DNA of 64,000 bases from Bacteroidia bacterium (GTDB lineage: Bacteria > Bacteroidota > Bacteroidia > B-17B0 > Aurantibacillaceae): positions 372,001 through 436,000 of the forward strand of contig BPGX01000002.1 in NCBI GenBank assembly GCA_026003255.1, read 5' to 3'. The notes beneath the pieces were generated by a model. That model searched no databases and was not told the DNA's origin. It was given only the letters and a program-made list of their open reading frames with translations. Positions 12,326 through 21,336 of the stretch are shown in pieces. The translations under genes were made by a program, and so were the position numbers. Position 1 is the stretch's first letter; each line of letters begins with the position of its first letter.

Positions 12326-12562
12326 CCCCCTTCCGTAAAACGGAAGGAGAAGCAATCCCTTGTGAATTTGCTCGTCATTGCGAGGACCCTTCCGCAAAAC
12401 GGAAGGGGACGAAGCAATCTCAACTGGTATTCCTTCTTTCCATTCCGAGATTGCTTCGCTTGCGCTCGCAATGACGAATGAAGCGCCCGTCATTGCGAGG
12501 GCGTGCTAGCGCCCGAAGCAATCTCAAATGTTATTCCTCCCTTCCTCCTTGAGATTGCTTCT
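12326..12562. repeat. palindromic GCAATC repeat modules (array of about four)
   Basis: Conserved arms CGTCATTGCGAGG and GAAGCAATCTC flank variable hairpins. Direct copies: 12373-12420 (stem CCCTTCCG/CGGAAGGG) and 12488-12525 (stem GGGCG/CGCCC). An inverted copy is at 12447-12476, and partial copies are at 12331-12360 and 12551-12561. The arms themselves partly pair (ATTGC with GCAAT), so each module is a long imperfect hairpin. No transposase is present. Confidence 0.75.
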
Positions 12563-12715
12563 CCTTCCACATCGTTATAAAAATAAAAAAAGGAGTGGAA
12601 GGGGGAAACAATCTCTTGTGAATACATATAATTTCTAATGCTTAATTTGGATTCATTGATTACAAAAAATTTTATTTAAGAAACTCAAATTTTATGATTA
12701 AAATCATATTTTTTA

Positions 12716-13914
12716 ATGCCTTATGAATTGTTTAAATTTGTCGGTAAAAAAACTATGCCGATTTATCACAAATTAGGAAATATTCCTGCTAAAAGACACA
12801 CGGTATTTAAATCACCGCAAGGAAAATTGTATTATGAGCAATTATTTGGAACAGAAGGTTTTTCAGGGATGTCTTCCTTGTTGTATCATATCCATCGCCC
12901 TACACAAATAAAAGAAATTGTTCACTCTTATTCTATCGCTCCTAAAATTGCCATTCATAACAACATTCGTCCGTTTTTTACTTGCTACTTTTCAAGTAAG
13001 CCCGAAAGAAGATTATCTTGAAAGCCGTACACCCTTGATGATAAATAATGATTGTATCATCGGTGTAGCTGCACCTTAAAAGGTCTGTAACCGATTATTT
13101 CTACAAAAATGCCGATGCTGATGAAATGCTTTTTATTCACAAAGGAAAAGGTGTTTTGAAAACCTTTATGGGCGAAATCCCCTTTGAATACGGCGACTAT
13201 CTCATTATTCCTCGTGGAATGATTTATCAAATTCATTTTGAAACTACTGAAAATAGAATTCTTTATTTAGAAAGTTATCAACCTATCTATACGCCCAAAC
13301 GATATAAAAACTCCCATGGTCAGCTGTTAGAACATTCTCCGTTTTGCGAACGCGATTTCAAGTTACCACAAAACCTCCATCCTGTCGATGAAAAAGGCGA
13401 CTTTTTAATCAAAGTAAAAAAACAAAATGAAATTTTTGAAATCATCTATGCTACACATCCGTTTGATGTAGTGGGCTGGGATGGATACAACTATCCATGG
13501 GGATTTTCTATTTTTAATTTTGAACCCATTGTAGGACGAGTACACATGCCTCCGCCTATTCATCAAACTTTTGAAACATCTGCATTAGTAGTATGTTCGT
13601 TTGTACCCCGTTTGTATGATTTTCATCCACAAGCCATTCCTGCACCTTACAATCATAGTAATATTGATAGCGATGAAGTACTTTATTATGTGGACGGTGA
13701 TTTTATGAGCAGAAATAACATTCAGCAAGGGCATATTACTTTGCATCCCAAAGGCATTCCACACGGACCTGCGCCCGGCGCTATGGAACGTAGCATTGGA
13801 CAAAAAGAAACTAAAGAATTAGCCGTGATGATTGATACCTTCCGCCCATTGATGATTACAGAATATGCATTGGCTATTGAGGATGGGAAGTACTACAAAT
13901 CATGGGTAGAATAA
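12716..13914 (+). pseudogene. hmgA: homogentisate 1,2-dioxygenase, two frameshifts as given
   Basis: Three frames assemble into one protein of about 395 residues. The first (12716-13006) has YHKLGNIPAKRHTVF and LFGTEGFSGMSSLLYH, typical HGD N-terminus. The middle (13008-13076) reads EDYLESRTPLMINNDCIIG. The last (13078-13914) has DYFYKNADADEMLFIHKGKG and the iron-site end with PHGPAPGAME. One extra A at 13005-13007 and one extra T at 13076-13077 explain the breaks. The enzyme opens homogentisate with O2 in tyrosine/phenylalanine breakdown. An alternative start is ATG 12754. Decay versus error cannot be decided from sequence alone, but the intact downstream frame favours error. Confidence 0.88.
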
Positions 13915-14032
13915 AAAGTTTGGTTACCAACTCTTCTTGCAAGGAATAAGATATTCTCCAAATTTAATATATATTTTTTTACTCGATTCTGAATAATAAT
14001 AACTCCTGTCTATTATTATTAATGTACTGTTT

Positions 14033-14374
14033 TTATAAATTGTAGTATATTGCATTTTTTACAGGCGGGTTGAAAAGTTTTACGGCGTCTGACTTAGGTT
14101 TTTGAAATTCAGTTATATAAAGTATCACCGAATCTCCCATAATTTTGTAAAATCCCTTTTCTATTCCCCCACAGGTTTTGTAAACATAAGTAGAATCAGA
14201 AAACAATGAGAGTTCAAGAGCCGGTGTGTAATAAAACTTTGCTTTTAATCGAGATTGCAAATACCATCTTTGAAAAGGAGTTACTTTTTTATAACAATAT
14301 CTCCCGTGCAATATGCTTGTGTTTTTACTTTGAGTTTTACAACTATAAAGCATTGGAGCAATTGACAAAATCAA
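14033..14374 (-). CDS. small lipoprotein of unknown function
   Basis: The frame from TTG 14374 gives 113 residues with an early LYSC lipobox. The same frame is open slightly further upstream (KTKSVILILSIAPMLYSC), which makes a much better signal peptide, but no ATG is found there, so the start is uncertain or the first codons contain an error. The mature part has FSDSTYVYKTCGG and GFYKIMGDSVILY, a pattern common in small Bacteroidota lipoproteins. No function is recognised. It is oriented opposite to the dioxygenase and the same way as the M20 peptidase. Confidence 0.55.
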   Translation of the reverse strand: MILSIAPMLYSCKTQSKNTSILHGRYCYKKVTPFQRWYLQSRLKAKFYYTPALELSLFSDSTYVYKTCGGIEKGFYKIMGDSVILYITEFQKPKSDAVKLFNPPVKNAIYYNL

Positions 14375-14446
14375 AATAACTGATTTTGTTTTGTATTAAA
14401 TAACTTTTACAATAAAATAAACTTTTCTGTAAAGCTTGCCTGTCAG

Positions 14447-15850
14447 TTATTTCCCACCTTTTTTCAACTCATAATAATATTCATAAAAGAACGGAATCGT
14501 TTCTATGCCTTTGAAGAAGTTAAACAATCCGTAATGTTCGTTTGGAGAATGTAAGGCGTCTGTATCCAAACCAAATCCCATTAAAATACTATCCAATCCT
14601 AACTCTTTCTTGAACAAAGCCACGATTGGAATACTTCCTCCGCCACGCGTTGGAATCGGTTTTTTGCCAAAGGTTTTTTCCATTGCTTTTGATGCAGCCA
14701 GAAAACCTTCGGATTTTGTGGATACTACAACGGGCTCGCCTCCGTGATGTGCTGTAACCTTTACTTGAACGCAAGCTGGCGCAATGCTCTCGAAATAATT
14801 CTGAAACAATCGGGCAATTTTATCAGAAGATTGGTTGGGTACCAATCGCATACTGATTTTTGCATACGCTTTGGAAGGCAAAACTGTTTTGGCACCTTCT
14901 CCGATATATCCGCCCCAGATACCGTTTACATCAAGTGTTGGGCGAATGCCCGTTCTTTCCAACACAGTATAACCTTTTTCTCCCCATACTTCTTTAATGC
15001 CTAAATCTTTTTTGTACGCTTCTTCATTAAAAGGTGCTTTGTTTAATTCCTTTCGTTCTTCTTCTGTTAGTTCCACCACATCATCATAAAAACCGGGAAT
15101 GGTAATGTGATTATTTTCATCGTGACAGGAAGCAATCATTTTACATAGAATGTTGATGGGGTTTGCAACGGCGCCACCATACACTCCCGAATGCAGGTCT
15201 CTATTTGGTCCGGTAACTTCTACTTCCATATACGCCAATCCTCTCAATCCTACATCAATAGAAGGAGTATCGTTGGCAAGAATAGAAGTATCTGAAATTA
15301 AAATCACATCGCCTTTTAATCTATGTTTATTTTCTCTGATCCAATCGGCAAGATGCGCAGATCCCACTTCTTCTTCGCCCTCAATCATAAATTTGACATT
15401 GCATTTCAAAGTGTTCAGTTGATTCATCAGTTGAAGTGCATTAATGTGCATCATTGTTTGCCCTTTATCATCACAGGCACCACGAGCGAATATCGCTCCC
15501 TGTGGATGAATATCTGTTTTTTTAATAACTGGTTCAAAAGGTGGAGAATGCCATAGTTCTAATGGATCTGCAGGTTGTACATCATAATGTCCATACACTA
15601 TTACTGTGGGCGCATCTGGGTTTATAGTTTTTTCCGCATACACAACGGGATGTCCGGCTGTAGGACAAACTTCTGCTTTATCTACTCCTGCCTGAAGGAG
15701 TAATTCTTTTACCTTTTCAGCCGCCCGTTTCACATCGTCTTTATATTTAGGGTCGGCACTTATAGAAGGAATACGAAGCAAATCATTTAATTCCTCTAAC
15801 CATTGTTCTTTGTGTTGTTCAATAAAACTCAAAATATCCTGATGGTTCAT
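14447..15850 (-). CDS. M20 family dipeptidase
   Basis: 467 residues of the M20/ArgE-DapE-CPG2 metallopeptidase family, dipeptidase branch. Metal-site motifs appear in order: VIVYGHYDVQP (His/Asp), FARGACDDKG (bridging Asp), MIEGEEEVGS (catalytic Glu pair), SDTS, and the C-terminal LHSPNEH (His). The inserted dimerisation domain lies around 200-340 (GLRGLAYMEVEV). It hydrolyses dipeptides in the cytoplasm using two zinc ions. It stands alone, with an ATG start at 15850. Confidence 0.92.
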   Translation of the reverse strand: MNHQDILSFIEQHKEQWLEELNDLLRIPSISADPKYKDDVKRAAEKVKELLLQAGVDKAEVCPTAGHPVVYAEKTINPDAPTVIVYGHYDVQPADPLELWHSPPFEPVIKKTDIHPQGAIFARGACDDKGQTMMHINALQLMNQLNTLKCNVKFMIEGEEEVGSAHLADWIRENKHRLKGDVILISDTSILANDTPSIDVGLRGLAYMEVEVTGPNRDLHSGVYGGAVANPINILCKMIASCHDENNHITIPGFYDDVVELTEEERKELNKAPFNEEAYKKDLGIKEVWGEKGYTVLERTGIRPTLDVNGIWGGYIGEGAKTVLPSKAYAKISMRLVPNQSSDKIARLFQNYFESIAPACVQVKVTAHHGGEPVVVSTKSEGFLAASKAMEKTFGKKPIPTRGGGSIPIVALFKKELGLDSILMGFGLDTDALHSPNEHYGLFNFFKGIETIPFFYEYYYELKKGGK

Positions 15851-15951
15851 AAGTTATTTTTGGAACAAAAGTACACGAAATTATTTAATGTAACATTTGC
15901 AAAAAATATAAATCCAAATTATACATTAAAATTAGCATTCTTACAAATTGC

Positions 15952-16078
15952 TTTATCCCAAATTATTCATTAAACATTTCTCAAACATTGAGATTTTCTT
16001 TACTATCGCTGGTTTTAGTCATTATTTTGTTTTCACCCTTCCACAGGTGGAAGGGTAGTTGTAAGAATAAAAAATAAG
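15952..16078. repeat. dispersed repeat family R2, copy 2
   Basis: Matches 12199-12325. Contains the perfect hairpin ACCCTTCCACAGGTGGAAGGGT near 16036-16057 and ends AAGAATAAAAAATAAG. It is followed directly by a palindromic module at 16081. Confidence 0.75.
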
Positions 16079-16080
16079 AC

Positions 16081-16117
16081 CGTCATTGCGAGGGCGTGTC
16101 AACGCCCGAAGCAATCT
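16081..16117. repeat. palindromic GCAATC repeat module
   Basis: CGTCATTGCGAGG (16081-16093), a hairpin with stem GGGCGT (16092-16097) and ACGCCC (16102-16107), then GAAGCAATCT (16108-16117). It is the single-module equivalent of the arrays at 12.3-12.6 kb and 20.3-20.5 kb. Confidence 0.75.
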
Positions 16118-16194
16118 TTTTTGAAAAATTTTAATTTCTAATGCATAATTTGGGTTAACTCTATTGCATAATTTGGTTTAAAGCAAATACATCA

Positions 16195-16350
16195 ATTCAA
16201 ATCTGATGTCGAAGATATCAAATGTTTATAGTCATAATAATCAGCATTCTTCTAAGACCCTTCCATTTTTTGGAAGGGTCGTACAATAACTATTATTAAA
16301 TTATCTATTAACCTTAAATCCCTTAAAGATTAAATACCTTTCATTTAATA
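16195..16350. repeat. dispersed repeat family R1, copy 2
   Basis: Matches 6551-6712. The hairpin here is perfect: GACCCTTCCA (16257-16266), five-T loop, TGGAAGGGTC (16272-16281). Confidence 0.75.
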
Positions 16351-16371
16351 AAAACATATCCCACAAAAAAC

Positions 16372-16416
16372 TTAATATTCCCTTAACATTATAAAAACAT
16401 TCTCTTATTAAGTTTG
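16372..16416 (+). promoter_or_regulatory. pstS promoter with candidate Pho box
   Basis: Six-base blocks at an 11-base period: TTAATA (16372-16377), TTAACA (16383-16388), AAAACA (16394-16399). This is the architecture of PhoB/PhoP boxes, and the middle block equals the PhoP half-site TTAACA known from Bacillus. A TAAGTTTG -7 box follows at 16409-16416. The pstS ATG is at 16432. The regulator is not in this window. Confidence 0.5.
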
Positions 16417-16431
16417 CCGCCAAAAGAAATT

Positions 16432-17373
16432 ATGAAAAAAACATTGTTTTTTGCAGGTCTTGCAGTATTATTATTTGGTTGTGGTGGGAAAAAAAATTCT
16501 GAACAAAATCAATTAACAGGCACTATTAACATTGATGGTTCATCTACTGTTTATCCTATTACGGAAGCTGTAGCAGAAGAATTTAAAAAAGCATATCCGG
16601 ATGTAAAGGTAGCGGTAGCGCTATCTGGAACAGGTGGTGGATTTAAAAAGTTTGTTCGTGGAGAAACAGATATTAACGATGCTTCACGTCCTATCACAAA
16701 ATTTGAAGACAGTATTGCCAAAGCCAACGGCATTGAATACATTGAATTGGAAGTAGCTTATGACGGGCTTGCTGTGGTAGTAAATCCTAAAAACACGTGG
16801 TGCAACGACATTAAAGTGTCTGAACTCAAAAAAATCTGGGAACCGGAAGCACAGGGAAAAATTACACACTGGAATCAGATTCGTCCTGAATGGCCTAATG
16901 AACCCTTGCATTTGTATGGTGCTGGCGTAGAAAGTGGAACTTACGATTATTTCACAGAAGCGATTGTTGGAAAAGCACATAGCAGCCGTGGAGATTATAC
17001 CTCTTCAGAAGATGACAACGTGTTGGTACAAGGTGTATCCTCTGATGTAAATGCATTAGGTTTCTTTGGATTTGCTTATTACGAAGAAAATAAAGATAAA
17101 ATTAAATTGGTGGCAGTAGATAATGGAAATGGACCTGTTTTACCTTCTGTTGAAACGGTGAAAAATAAAACCTACGCCCCTCTTTCAAGACCATTGTATA
17201 TTTATATTAACAACAAAGCGGCGGAAAGAAAAGAAGTGCAAGAGTTCATTAATTTCTATTTAGATAAGATGAATGAATTAGTGTCAGAAGTGGGTTATAT
17301 TCCATTGAATGATGAAGAATTATCTGCTGTAAAAAACAAATGGCAGGATTTTTTAAGTAAGCATAAAAAATAA
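16432..17373 (+). CDS. pstS: phosphate ABC transporter substrate-binding lipoprotein PstS
   Basis: 313 residues from the ATG at 16432; the in-frame TTG at 16414 lies within the promoter. The signal ends in LLFGCGG, so it is a lipoprotein. The phosphate-binding fold is recognisable from [12 protein letters not shown] near the mature N-terminus, [17 protein letters not shown] and ESGTYDYF, which supply backbone and Ser/Thr contacts to phosphate. It captures phosphate in the periplasm and delivers it to PstCA. pstC starts 8 bases after its stop. Confidence 0.95.
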   Translation: MKKTLFFAGLAVLLFGCGGKKNSEQNQLTGTINIDGSSTVYPITEAVAEEFKKAYPDVKVAVALSGTGGGFKKFVRGETDINDASRPITKFEDSIAKANGIEYIELEVAYDGLAVVVNPKNTWCNDIKVSELKKIWEPEAQGKITHWNQIRPEWPNEPLHLYGAGVESGTYDYFTEAIVGKAHSSRGDYTSSEDDNVLVQGVSSDVNALGFFGFAYYEENKDKIKLVAVDNGNGPVLPSVETVKNKTYAPLSRPLYIYINNKAAERKEVQEFINFYLDKMNELVSEVGYIPLNDEELSAVKNKWQDFLSKHKK

Positions 17374-17380
17374 TCATTGG

Positions 17381-18253
17381 GTGTTGAAAGAAAAAATCAT
17401 AGAACGCTTTTTGCAACTTTCAGCTGCTGTCAGCATATTGACGACATTAGGTATTTTATATGTATTGCTTTCTGAATCTCTTGATTTTTTTAACGAAGTA
17501 TCAATAGTTGAGTTTCTGACTGACACGCAATGGACGCCGTTATTTAGTGAAAAACATTTTGGTATATTGCCATTATTGTCTGGTACTTTGTTGACTTCTC
17601 TGATTGCTATTTTGGTGGCAGTACCTGTTGGATTAAGCATTGCTATCTTTTTGAATGAATATGCGCCTAAACAATTGAGAAAAATATTAAAGCCCATTTT
17701 AGAAGTATTAGCGGCTATACCAACTGTTGTATATGGGTATTTTGCGTTAATGGTTGTAACGCCCTTTTTACAAAACTTTATTCCTGATTTATCAGGGTTT
17801 AATGCGTTATCCCCGGGTATAGTAATGGGTATAATGATTATTCCATTGATAGCATCGTTGAGTGAAGATGCGCTTTATGCCATACCAAATAGTTTGAGAG
17901 AGGCGTCATACGGAATGGGGGCTACAAAATTACAAACGGTTTTTAGAGTATTGATTCCTTCTGCTTCTTCTGGAATTATTGTTTCCATAATTTTAGCCAT
18001 TTCAAGAGCATTTGGTGAAACGATGATTGTGGCAATAGCAGCTGGTCAGCAGCCCAATTTCACATTTAATCCATTAGTACCTATTGAAACGATTACGACG
18101 TATATTGTACAGGTAAGTTTAGGGGATGTAGTACAGGGCTCTATTGAATACAAAACCATTTATGCGGCGGGTATCGCTTTATTTGTATTAACTTTTATCT
18201 TAAATAACATTAGCTACTTTATTCGAAGAAAATATCAAAAATATCAATTGTAA
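17381..18253 (+). CDS. pstC: phosphate ABC transporter permease PstC
   Basis: 290 residues with a GTG start. Six hydrophobic segments and the ABC permease EAA loop (LREASYGMGATKLQTVFRVLIP, around 175-195) identify a MetI-type permease. Position between pstS and pstA and the PstC-like N-terminus (KEKIIERFLQLSAAVSIL) give the specific assignment. It forms the inner-membrane phosphate channel with PstA. Confidence 0.93.
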   Translation: MLKEKIIERFLQLSAAVSILTTLGILYVLLSESLDFFNEVSIVEFLTDTQWTPLFSEKHFGILPLLSGTLLTSLIAILVAVPVGLSIAIFLNEYAPKQLRKILKPILEVLAAIPTVVYGYFALMVVTPFLQNFIPDLSGFNALSPGIVMGIMIIPLIASLSEDALYAIPNSLREASYGMGATKLQTVFRVLIPSASSGIIVSIILAISRAFGETMIVAIAAGQQPNFTFNPLVPIETITTYIVQVSLGDVVQGSIEYKTIYAAGIALFVLTFILNNISYFIRRKYQKYQL

Positions 18254-18264
18254 AAGTTATTGAA

Positions 18265-19125
18265 ATGCGTGATAAAATTTTATTGAACCGCTGGAAAGAT
18301 AAGTTGTTTCATTGGTATGGTTTGTTGTGCACTGTATCTGGCGTGTTGATTTTAGCGATATTTTTGTATACGATTATTTCGGATGGTTGGGATAGATTGA
18401 ACTGGCAATTTTTTACTTCACTTCCGTCGCGTCGGCCGTCGAATGCGGGGATTCTGGTGCCATTGCTTGGGACTTTGTGGATAATGATTTTAACGACGAT
18501 TATTGCGGTGCCGATTGGAGTAGCGGCGGCAATTTATCTGGAAGAATATGGACAAAAAAATCGCTTTGCTTCGTTTATTGAGGTGAACATTGCAAATCTT
18601 GCGGGTGTGCCTTCTATTATTTATGGTTTGTTGGCTCTGGAAATTTTTGTGCGTATTATGGGGCTGGGACGCAGTTTGCTCTCTGGGGCTTTAACTTTGT
18701 CGTTATTGATTTTACCGATTGTGATAGTTTCTACACGTGAAGCGTTGAAGAGTGTACCTAAAACAATACGGGAAGCGTCGTATGCCTTAGGGGCTACGAA
18801 GTGGAAAACAATATGGAATGCTGTATTACCTTCGGCAGCAGGAGGTATTTTAACGGGCGTGATACTGGCTATTTCTCGTGCTATTGGTGAAACAGCGCCA
18901 TTGGTGGTGATTGGAGCAATGTTGTATATTACAACTATTCCAACGCATCCGTTAGATGATTTTTCGGTGTTACCAATTCAGATTTACAACTGGTTATCAC
19001 GACCACAAAAAGGGTTTATTGAAAATGCTACTGCGGCGATTATTGTATTATTGGCAATTACTTTTATATTGAATGGGATTGCAATATATTTGCGAAACAA
19101 ATGGCAAAGCAAAGTGAAGTGGTAG
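18265..19125 (+). CDS. pstA: phosphate ABC transporter permease PstA
   Basis: 286 residues, ATG at 18265, 11 bases after pstC. Membrane segments are spread along the length, and the EAA loop reads IREASYALGATKWKTIWNAVLP. The segment GETAPLVVIGA is typical of PstA. It partners PstC. The coding strand is unusually G-rich for this window. The operon is then interrupted by 247 bases of repeat-bearing DNA before pstB. Confidence 0.93.
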   Translation: MRDKILLNRWKDKLFHWYGLLCTVSGVLILAIFLYTIISDGWDRLNWQFFTSLPSRRPSNAGILVPLLGTLWIMILTTIIAVPIGVAAAIYLEEYGQKNRFASFIEVNIANLAGVPSIIYGLLALEIFVRIMGLGRSLLSGALTLSLLILPIVIVSTREALKSVPKTIREASYALGATKWKTIWNAVLPSAAGGILTGVILAISRAIGETAPLVVIGAMLYITTIPTHPLDDFSVLPIQIYNWLSRPQKGFIENATAAIIVLLAITFILNGIAIYLRNKWQSKVKW

Positions 19126-19372
19126 GAACAAAAACTTAAGAGGAAGCTAATTGAAACGATTTTATTAACCACAAAGAATTCCAAGAAATTTATTAAACCA
19201 ACAAAGATTTTTTTATAGAACATTATCAAAATAAAAATAAAAAGAATAGAACACAGATGCCACAGATTAAAAAAGATTTTCACAGATTGTTTTTTAAGAT
19301 TTTTAATTGTTGGTGTGTAGTTGAAAGATTTCAATTAGATTCGATGAATAACTTTTAAATATTGAGATATTT
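19126..19372. repeat. pstA-pstB spacer with ACACAGAT repeat R3, copy 2
   Basis: The stretch 19235-19345 matches 6760-6860 (AATAGAACACAGAT, AAAGATTTTCACAGATTGTTTTTTAAGATTTTTA, TTTCAATTAGATTCG). No coding capacity. It separates two genes that are usually adjacent. Confidence 0.6.
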
Positions 19373-20155
19373 ATGAATGCAGATTCTTCGGCCAGGACAA
19401 ATGATTTAAAGATTTCAGCACAGAACGTGAATGTATATTATGGTAATAATCACGTTATAAAAAATGTTTCGTTGGATATTTATCCGAATGAAGTGATTGC
19501 GTTTATTGGACCTTCCGGATGTGGAAAATCAACCTTTTTGAGACTATTAAACCGAATGAATGATTTTATTGAATCGTTTAGAATGGAAGGTAAGATTTTT
19601 ATTGACAATGAAGATATTTATAATAAAAGCATCAAAGTAGAAGAATTACGTAAGAAAGTGGGAATGGTGTTTCAAAAGCCAAATCCTTTTCCGAAGAGTA
19701 TTTATGAAAATGTAGTGTATGGATTGAGAATACAGGGAGTAAAGGACAGGAGGATATTAGATGGTGTTGTGGAAAAAACATTGCAACAAGTAGGAATATG
19801 GGACGAGGTAAAAGATAAATTGAATCAGTCAGCTCTGGCATTATCGGGGGGACAACAACAAAGAATCTGTATTGCAAGAACTTTGGCAGTAGAGCCATCG
19901 GTAGTGTTGATGGATGAGCCGACATCTGCATTGGATCCGATTTCTACGGCAACGATTGAGGAGTTGATTTATCATTTGAAGAAGGATTATACGATTGTGA
20001 TTGTTACGCACAATATGCAACAGGCGGGACGGGTGAGTGATAAAACGGCGTTCTTTTATATGGGCGAATTGATTGAGTATTCGGACACGAGAGAATTATT
20101 TACCAATCCGAAAGTAGAATTGACACAGAAATACATTACAGGAAGATTTGGATAA
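19373..20155 (+). CDS. pstB: phosphate ABC transporter ATPase PstB
   Basis: 260 residues, the standard PstB length. Walker [11 protein letters not shown]-loop [12 protein letters not shown], signature LSGGQQQR, Walker [14 protein letters not shown] and H-loop IVTHNMQQA are all intact. The PNPFPKS(I) motif and NRMND after Walker A are PstB hallmarks. It powers phosphate uptake with PstCA. The start lies after the R3 repeat, and no clear promoter of its own was found. Confidence 0.96.
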   Translation: MNADSSARTNDLKISAQNVNVYYGNNHVIKNVSLDIYPNEVIAFIGPSGCGKSTFLRLLNRMNDFIESFRMEGKIFIDNEDIYNKSIKVEELRKKVGMVFQKPNPFPKSIYENVVYGLRIQGVKDRRILDGVVEKTLQQVGIWDEVKDKLNQSALALSGGQQQRICIARTLAVEPSVVLMDEPTSALDPISTATIEELIYHLKKDYTIVIVTHNMQQAGRVSDKTAFFYMGELIEYSDTRELFTNPKVELTQKYITGRFG

Positions 20156-20673
20156 TATACCTTTGGGGTATAAAATATATCTGACGAATAGAAAGAATGA
20201 TTGGAAAGGAAAAAATAATATGCGTGAGGGATGCGGAGGGCGCCACGAGCAAAGCGAAGTGGCGGCACTGCCCCGAAGCGAACGGACGAAAAAAGGTAGA
20301 CGTCATTACTTCCCCTTCCATAAAATGGAAGGGGAAGCAATCTCGCTGAGGCAAGGAGCAATAACACTTGGGATTGCTTCGTCGCTATGCTCCTCGCAAT
20401 GACGAGTATCTTTACAGGAGATTGCTTCGGGAACGTTGTTCCCTCGCAATGACGGGAACATTCACAGGGGATTGCATCGGATGCAATGCATCCGCGCAAT
20501 GACTATATGGGAGAGAGTGAGCGGAGGGGATTGCCGGAGCGGAGCGTAGCCCGGAGCAGCCCGACGGCGCCGAGCGAAGCGAGGCGGCGGCACGCCCTAC
20601 CAATAAAAAATTGGAAAAGCACCCCAAAAAAATAAAAGTATAAATTATACCTAAATTTTAAAAAATTATACCT
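20156..20673. other. GC-rich repeat island between pstB and phoU
   Basis: No gene. GC-rich DNA in an AT-rich window. It starts with a GCGTGAGGGATGCGGAGG-type repeat containing CGCCAC/GTGGCG arms (about 20220-20290), followed by palindromic modules (20301-20503), then a second GC-rich segment (20511-20605) with clustered CGGAGC, CGAGCGAAGCGAGG blocks. Open frames here on both strands are repeat artefacts. Confidence 0.65.
20301..20503. repeat. palindromic GCAATC repeat modules (array of four)
   Basis: One direct copy at 20301-20344 with stem CCCCTTCCAT (20312-20321) and ATGGAAGGGG (20325-20334). Three inverted copies follow: 20370-20404; 20418-20454 with stem GGGAAC (20429-20434) and GTTCCC (20438-20443); and 20468-20503 with stem GGATGC/GCATCC. 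Arms are constant while stems differ yet stay complementary. Confidence 0.75.
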
Positions 20674-21336
20674 ATGACGCATTTAGAAGAAGAAATTTTG
20701 AAAACAAAGGGAGAAACGATGAAGATGTTTGAACTGGTAGTTGGTCAGGTAGAGAATGCTTACAAGGCGTTGTTTACAAAGGATGTTTCACTGGCGATGT
20801 TGGTGAGGGATAAAGAGGAACAGATTAATCGGATGGAGTTGGAGATTGAAAAACAGGTGGAGAATGTGTTTGCGTTGTTTAATCCGGTGGCAATAGATTT
20901 GCGTTTTTTAATGTCTGTATTGCGGATTATTTATAATCTTGAGCGTATTGGGGATAGTACGAAAGCAATAGCAAAGTTTATCATCAAGAAGAAGTATATT
21001 CTGGATGAAGAGATAATGAATAAGATTAATTTGAATGAGATTTACGAGGCGGCATTCAAGTCCTTGTTATTAGCGAAAGAATCGTTTGAGAAAGAAGATG
21101 TGAAAGTGGCATATCAATTGATTGAGAAGAATGCGGATATAGAGGAATTGTGTGATGTAGCACAGGAGAGAATTGCAGAATTTATTCGTCAGAATCCTGA
21201 AAAGACGGAATATGGCTTGAGTATATTGTCGTTATTGAGGAAGTTGGAGAGAATACAGGATCAGTCGAGAAATATTGGTAGAGAGATTATTTTTTATTTA
21301 GAGGCGAAGATATTGAAGCATCAGGGGAAGATTTGA
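20674..21336 (+). CDS. phoU: PhoU-like phosphate signalling regulator
   Basis: 220 residues, two PhoU three-helix bundles (about 10-100 and 110-205). Each has the acidic metal-binding-type helix: DLRFLMSVLRIIYNLERIGD and LSILSLLRKLERIQDQSRNIGRE. PhoU links Pst transport state to the PhoR kinase and dampens the Pho response. It is the expected last gene of the pst set, but 518 bases of repeats separate it from pstB, so co-transcription is uncertain. Confidence 0.92.
   Translation: MTHLEEEILKTKGETMKMFELVVGQVENAYKALFTKDVSLAMLVRDKEEQINRMELEIEKQVENVFALFNPVAIDLRFLMSVLRIIYNLERIGDSTKAIAKFIIKKKYILDEEIMNKINLNEIYEAAFKSLLLAKESFEKEDVKVAYQLIEKNADIEELCDVAQERIAEFIRQNPEKTEYGLSILSLLRKLERIQDQSRNIGREIIFYLEAKILKHQGKI

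Larger units (their letters stand above)
12119..12715. other. intergenic repeat array
   Basis: No gene. The region contains one copy of repeat family R2 (12199-12325) continuing into several palindromic CGTCATTGCGAGG/GAAGCAATCTC modules (12326-12562), then a tail (12628-12655) that matches the tail of the second R2 copy near 16127-16160. A 5-4-5 palindrome ATGAT-TAAA-ATCAT is at 12694-12707, 9 bases before the homogentisate dioxygenase start. Confidence 0.65.
15851..16371. other. intergenic repeat region upstream of pstS
   Basis: No gene. In order: R2 copy 2 (15952-16078), one palindromic GCAATC module (16081-16117), a tail shared with the 12.6-kb array, and R1 copy 2 (16195-16350). The pstS control region follows immediately. 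Confidence 0.65.

Noticed and set aside
12166-12493. Open frames on both strands in the 12.2-12.5 kb region
   Set aside because: They lie wholly within dispersed repeats, lack domains, and exist because the GC-rich palindromes avoid stops.
12326-12562. CRISPR-like array from repeated GCAATC motifs
   Set aside because: Units occur in both orientations with irregular spacing and hairpin interiors, without unique spacers of constant length or cas genes.
20056-20627. Several 70-147-residue frames around 20.1-20.6 kb
   Set aside because: They run through palindromic and GC-rich repeats or antisense to pstB; composition is repeat-derived.
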